Origin: DASPKX01 sp035627835
GTDB taxonomy: Bacteria > Verrucomicrobiota > Verrucomicrobiia > Limisphaerales > SXQI01
Assembly: GCA_035627835.1 (NCBI GenBank)
Contig: DASPKX010000067.1
Coordinates: 1-64,000, forward strand
DNA: 64,000 nt
Reading direction: 5' to 3'
How positions within the stretch are numbered: the stretch's first letter is position 1; each line of letters starts with the position of its first letter. A model generated the notes under the pieces. The model was not told where the DNA came from and ran no database searches. It was given only the letters and a program-made list of their open reading frames with translations. A program made the position numbers and the translations under genes. Positions 60,785 through 64,000 of this stretch are shown piece by piece.

Positions 60785-61591
60785 ATGCTCAACCCCAAGC
60801 GTCACTTCAGCAATCGGCCCGGCACAGCGGCTTTCACGCTAATCGAACTTCTGGTGGTCATTGCAATCATTGCCATCCTCGCGGGCATGCTGCTGCCGGC
60901 ATTGTCGAATGCGAAGGCAAAGGCCCATCGCACCTTGTGCGTCAGCAACCAGAAGCAATGGGGCATCGCCCTGGCGATGTATGCGGGTGATTGTGACAAC
61001 TACTTCCCGGACAATTCAAAGGGCGCGGACCTCAGCTGGATCACGCCGACGATGAGCAACTTCTGGAACAATTACCTGGTGCGGAACAATCGCCAAACGA
61101 AGAAGCAGCGGGCCACCACCGATCTCATGTATTGCCCAACGGATTTGTGGCACCGGCAAGTGGAAGCTGATTCCATCACCACTGACGCAGCCAACCAATT
61201 AATCGGGTATTTCTATTTGCCTGGGCGTAAGGATGACACAAGCTCCGAAGCGAGCGCGATTAGAGCGACTGCCCAGGGAACTGCGCCATGGATTTTCCGG
61301 CAGAAATACAACACCAAGTTCTCCCAGGCGCCAATTATGATCGATCGCATGCAGGGGCAAGGCCCGAAGGCGACGAACATCTATGATTCACGCTTGCGCT
61401 GGGCTACCGCCTACAACGGCAAGCAAGTGCCTTCAGCAAACCATCGCGGCCCGAAGGGAGCGCCCACAGGCGGTAATTTCTTATTCGAGGATGGCCATGC
61501 GGAGTGGATTTCCGGGAAGAAAGTTGACCTCGGCTCCTATATCGGAGATTGGGTCTGCTTCTACAAAATTCCCGTCCCGGAGCAGAACTGA
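60785..61591 (+). CDS. Prepilin-like (pseudopilin) protein, second copy
   Basis: The 268-aa protein has AFTLIELLVVIAIIAILAG at about residues 16-34, followed by MLLPALSNAKAKAHRTLC, and a C-terminal NHRGPKGAPTGGNFLFEDG (H-X-DG type). It is similar in design to the gene at 50228, but on the other strand. ATG 60785 is preferred over an in-frame TTG at 60734. It ends 3 nt before the convergent gene at 61595. The protein is probably fed to a type II-like secretion or pilus system that is not in the window. Confidence 0.9.
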   Translation: MLNPKRHFSNRPGTAAFTLIELLVVIAIIAILAGMLLPALSNAKAKAHRTLCVSNQKQWGIALAMYAGDCDNYFPDNSKGADLSWITPTMSNFWNNYLVRNNRQTKKQRATTDLMYCPTDLWHRQVEADSITTDAANQLIGYFYLPGRKDDTSSEASAIRATAQGTAPWIFRQKYNTKFSQAPIMIDRMQGQGPKATNIYDSRLRWATAYNGKQVPSANHRGPKGAPTGGNFLFEDGHAEWISGKKVDLGSYIGDWVCFYKIPVPEQN

Positions 61592-61594
61592 CCA

Positions 61595-61930
61595 CTAATC
61601 GACTGCCGCCTCCACCCTTTCACGGTTGGCTGCGGACATTTCTCGAAGCGCTTCCACCGTCATCGCCAACTCGAGATCGTCGTGGGTGATGCCGGAAGGA
61701 TTTCGCGTCTGGAGTGAAACAATGGCGCGATCACCCGACCGCCGCACCTCGCCCTGCACCCAATGCCGCTGAAGCAGCTCACGGACACACGCTGAAAAGG
61801 CGGAAGCCTTTGCGGCGCTCATGAAGGTATATTCCTTCTCCAGCACATACGGGGATCGAACCAACCAGTTGGCCTGGGTGGCTAGCTGCTCGATGCCAGA
61901 GGCGTCGGTGTGGGTAATCGCTGCGGCCAT
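61595..61930 (-). CDS. Small protein resembling pterin-4a-carbinolamine dehydratase
   Basis: The 111-aa protein has the general pattern EYTFMSAAKASAFSACVREL and SGITHDDLELAMTVEAL, which recalls PCD (F.DF..A..F, GLT..D..LA). The histidine motif HHP[E/D] expected between them is not present; the region reads LQRHWVQGEV. It might be a catalytically dead relative, or the resemblance may be chance. It stands alone, 97 nt before the conserved unknown. Confidence 0.5.
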   Translation of the reverse strand: MAAAITHTDASGIEQLATQANWLVRSPYVLEKEYTFMSAAKASAFSACVRELLQRHWVQGEVRRSGDRAIVSLQTRNPSGITHDDLELAMTVEALREMSAANRERVEAAVD

Positions 61931-62027
61931 GCTCCTGCTCCGTGCAGCAACTTACCGTTTGCCGGACCGATGGATATGCGGAGGAAGCTTCCTTCTAGGC
62001 TCAGGAATTTGCTGAACCAAATGCGTG

Positions 62028-63545
62028 CTAACGCGCAGCCGCCGCTGGGGCGTTGGTCAGCCCAGCGCCTGCGTTTGCCGGGACAGGAGCCGCCGCTGGC
62101 GGCGCGTTGGTGGCGGGCGGCAGATTCAATCGTTGGCGAAGCTGCGCGAGCAGGACGGGGTTCAATCCATATTCCGGGTTGAGCATACGCTCCAGAACCT
62201 GGTCGCGAATCTTCGGGAGAGGGTCCATGGCGACACGTTTCTGGCTGGTTCCCACGAGCTGCGAGGTGTATCGCGTCCAAAGTTTTCTCGCGAGGTTTTC
62301 GTAGCCAAGCATGGTTTCGTCCTGGCCCATGGCGAATTCCATGATGGAGGTTTCGAGCAAGCCTTCGAGGACGCTCTTCACACGGTTCGGATCGGTTTCG
62401 CCAATGTCCTCGTTAATGCGGGAGAACGCGTAGGTGTCCAAATCCATTTTCACCTCCGCCATTTGGGGATACTGCTGTTTCACGTAGGCGAACCACTCTT
62501 CCGCGGCTTTCAGACGGTTGTGCGTGTAGAAAAAGTAAACAGCGGTCTTCAGGAAGTTGCGATGGCTCGTGCGGATCGTTTCGGCGCGTTCCGGCTCTTT
62601 CGCCATCATATCCAAATAGGATTCGTTAACCTTGCGCACGATCTCGAGGTTCGGCCCGTAGGTGAAGTCCTTGGACTGAGGGCTGGGGAACACCAGGCGT
62701 CCGCGGTGGAACGCCAGCTGCATCGACTGAAATATTGTGCGGCGGAGCTGCATGATGTCCTCGCGCTTTAACCGATTTTGCTCCGTTTTCCTCAACCCGT
62801 AATACCCCCAGTAAATGGCATGCGTTTCCGGAAGGCGCCATTCAAGTGGCCCATATTCCGCATCCACCTCCTGCATGACGGCCGCGTCCATCTTGAACTT
62901 CTCTTTCAAGAGCCGGGCGGCTTCTTTCTGCTCCTGCGTCTGCGGATTTAGGAGAGCTTGATAATTTGGCCGGCCATCCGCGCCGACGATTGGCCAGAAC
63001 TCTTCCGCCCAATAGCGCTTGTATTCGTTATGCGCGTCGTCGAGGTAATGCCCAAGCTTGTGCTGAAAGTGCCATGCGAGTTCCCGATACATCAAGGGTT
63101 CGCCCGGATTGTAACGGAGCCCGTCGTCGCGCAGCAGCTCGATGCCGCGCTTCACCCACGTCCAGCGTTCCCTCGGATCGGTGAACTTGATCGAGATGTT
63201 GTAAGACATGTTCCACGCCTGGTGGACCCAGACGCTGGTGAAGGTCGGCTGGAGCTTGGTGATCCAGTCGGAGAGCTGGAACATCTCGAAGTATTTCCCA
63301 TCCTCCTGGAGTTCCGTCATGCGGATCCAGAGGGCGTTGGCAATGAGGCCGCGGAAACCGCCCAGCGCCACGGTGGTGAAGGCCAATACCGGCGGCGCGT
63401 TTTCCAGGACGGTCGTCCGGGTTAATTCCAGAGCTTCTCGATCCTGATTGAGCTTTCGCTGCGCAAAGCCGGAGATGATCACTAGGGTGATGGCAATCGC
63501 TGCCATCAGCGGCTTGAACATCTTGTCTTGAAACGTGCGGCGCAT
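62028..63545 (-). CDS. Conserved-type membrane-anchored protein, helical
   Basis: The 505-aa protein has an N-terminal anchor (FKPLMAAIAITLVIISGFA) and a long, mostly helical part with TPR-like spacing (WITKLQPTFTSVWVHQAWN, GEPLMYRELAWHFQHKLGHY, AEEWFAYVKQQYPQ). The C terminus is a disordered Ala/Pro-rich stretch (ATNAPPAAAPVPANAGAG). I do not recognise a family. It begins 1 nt after the stop of the permease-like gene, so it should belong to the same transport or surface system. Function is not known. Confidence 0.7.
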   Translation of the reverse strand: MRRTFQDKMFKPLMAAIAITLVIISGFAQRKLNQDREALELTRTTVLENAPPVLAFTTVALGGFRGLIANALWIRMTELQEDGKYFEMFQLSDWITKLQPTFTSVWVHQAWNMSYNISIKFTDPRERWTWVKRGIELLRDDGLRYNPGEPLMYRELAWHFQHKLGHYLDDAHNEYKRYWAEEFWPIVGADGRPNYQALLNPQTQEQKEAARLLKEKFKMDAAVMQEVDAEYGPLEWRLPETHAIYWGYYGLRKTEQNRLKREDIMQLRRTIFQSMQLAFHRGRLVFPSPQSKDFTYGPNLEIVRKVNESYLDMMAKEPERAETIRTSHRNFLKTAVYFFYTHNRLKAAEEWFAYVKQQYPQMAEVKMDLDTYAFSRINEDIGETDPNRVKSVLEGLLETSIMEFAMGQDETMLGYENLARKLWTRYTSQLVGTSQKRVAMDPLPKIRDQVLERMLNPEYGLNPVLLAQLRQRLNLPPATNAPPAAAPVPANAGAGLTNAPAAAAR

Positions 63546-63546
63546 G

Positions 63547-64000
63547 TTAGTGGCCGGTCTGGGCAGTGGCTAATTCGCGCCTGCTGAAAATCGCCATTCC
63601 AATGGCCGCAAGCAGCCCGCAGGTGAGCACGATCATTTGCAGAATCGCCCGGCCCAGCTCATCCCAATCAATGCTGCGCCCCGAGCTGAGTTTGTCGATG
63701 GGTGAAAATTCTCTGGCGAGGTTCAGGATGAAGAGCATGCCTTTCGCAACCGGCACCGCGACGCGATCCAGAAACACAGGATTGTCGGTAAGACCCGTTT
63801 CGTGATTGACGCCCATGATGCCTCCCTCTTCCACGATCTGTTCCAGGGTGCCGCTGGAGAGCGCGAAGGTCAGCACGGCGATGGAGCAGAACGCAGCGAC
63901 AGGGAAGGCCAGGAAAGTTGAAGCAGCAAGGCCCACTGCAGCCAGCACCGCCAGCCAGCAGAAGATGATGACGATGCCGCGCGCGAAGTTCAGGCCGAAA
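63547..64000 (-). CDS. ABC-2-type permease-like membrane protein, 5' end outside window
   Basis: The visible C-terminal part, about 150 codons, has hydrophobic segments (LAASTFLAFPVAAFCSIAVL, AILQMIVLTCGLLAAIGMAI) and the extracytoplasmic loop DNPVFLDRVAVPVAKGM. The layout fits the permease half of an ABC exporter of the ABC-2 type. The frame remains open at the right edge of the window; an apparent start GTG at 63948 is internal, because hydrophobic codons continue past it. The ATPase is not in view. Confidence 0.6.
   Translation of the reverse strand, partial: FGLNFARGIVIIFCWLAVLAAVGLAASTFLAFPVAAFCSIAVLTFALSSGTLEQIVEEGGIMGVNHETGLTDNPVFLDRVAVPVAKGMLFILNLAREFSPIDKLSSGRSIDWDELGRAILQMIVLTCGLLAAIGMAIFSRRELATAQTGH

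Noticed and set aside
1..64000. CRISPR array, prophage, transposase or tRNA genes
   Set aside because: No regular repeat-spacer pattern, phage or transposase gene, or cloverleaf-like sequence was seen by eye. A tRNA and covariance-model search would be decisive and was not run.

Overview
The window looks like a chromosomal segment of a Verrucomicrobiota bacterium, probably of the Pedosphaera/Limisphaera-type lineage. This is inferred from gene content, not from a marker-gene search. The evidence is a PSD1/PSCyt protein next to a DUF1501 protein, a PVC-type heme-binding dehydrogenase with HEAT repeats, several ThuA and DUF1080 (3-keto-disaccharide hydrolase) proteins, and two prepilin-like proteins of the FTLIELLVVIAIIAILAGM type with a short H-X9-DG-like ending. 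Large secreted LamG, Ig-like and Fn3 proteins point the same way. I see no rRNA, tRNA, CRISPR array, transposase, integrase or phage gene.

Layout. 1-3000 (minus): BamB-like PQQ propeller, M48 protease and a ROK kinase cut by the window edge. 3.0-9.5 kb (plus): a membrane protein, an IlvD/Edd-family dehydratase of the YjhG D-xylonate type, two terminators, then a 1119-aa PVC-type heme protein. 9.5-11.8 kb: a repeat-bearing gap, a ParA/Soj ATPase (minus) and miaA (plus), whose divergent starts flank a GA-rich dispersed repeat. 11.7-14.8 kb (minus): a compact six-gene run (89-aa unknown, TatD hydrolase, Nudix hydrolase, two small membrane proteins, a LysM coiled-coil protein), divergent from ldhA. 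15.9-19.5 kb: a multi-sensor histidine kinase and two single-domain response regulators. 19.6-23.0 kb: a secreted sugar dehydrogenase/diheme fusion and an SDR.

23.1-27.4 kb (minus): a DUF1080 protein, then a tight cluster in which a DUF1080-ThuA fusion, an aminotransferase and an alpha/beta hydrolase are nearly back to back. 27.4-27.8 kb is non-coding and dense in hairpins. 27.8-33.8 kb: hrpA, a POT-family peptide transporter and a MoCo-carrier-like protein. 33.8-36.9 kb (minus): a large secreted Fn3 protein. 37-42 kb: ftsK, a monothiol glutaredoxin, rsgA and a ThuA protein. 42-50 kb (plus): a receiver-PAS-kinase, a secreted duplicated-domain protein, glgB and a ClpX-like AAA+ ATPase. 50-58.7 kb (minus): a pseudopilin, a double-LamG protein, and the DUF1501/PSD1 operon behind a good sigma70-like promoter. 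58.8-64 kb: a nitrilase-family enzyme, a membrane-anchored protein paired with DUF421, a second pseudopilin, a small pterin-dehydratase-like protein, and a conserved unknown beside a truncated ABC-permease-like gene.

Most of this is housekeeping plus the heterotrophic and secretory repertoire expected of the phylum. The most unusual signal is a set of short dispersed sequences. One is a hairpin ending in GCTACA whose two clean copies covary in the stem, one of them inside the hrpA reading frame. Another is a GA-rich repeat next to miaA, which has no ATG, GTG or TTG start upstream of its P-loop. The ClpX-like ATPase, without a zinc finger but with an IGF loop and a long C-terminal extension, is the most interesting single protein. 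I found no clear new multi-gene defence or biosynthetic system.
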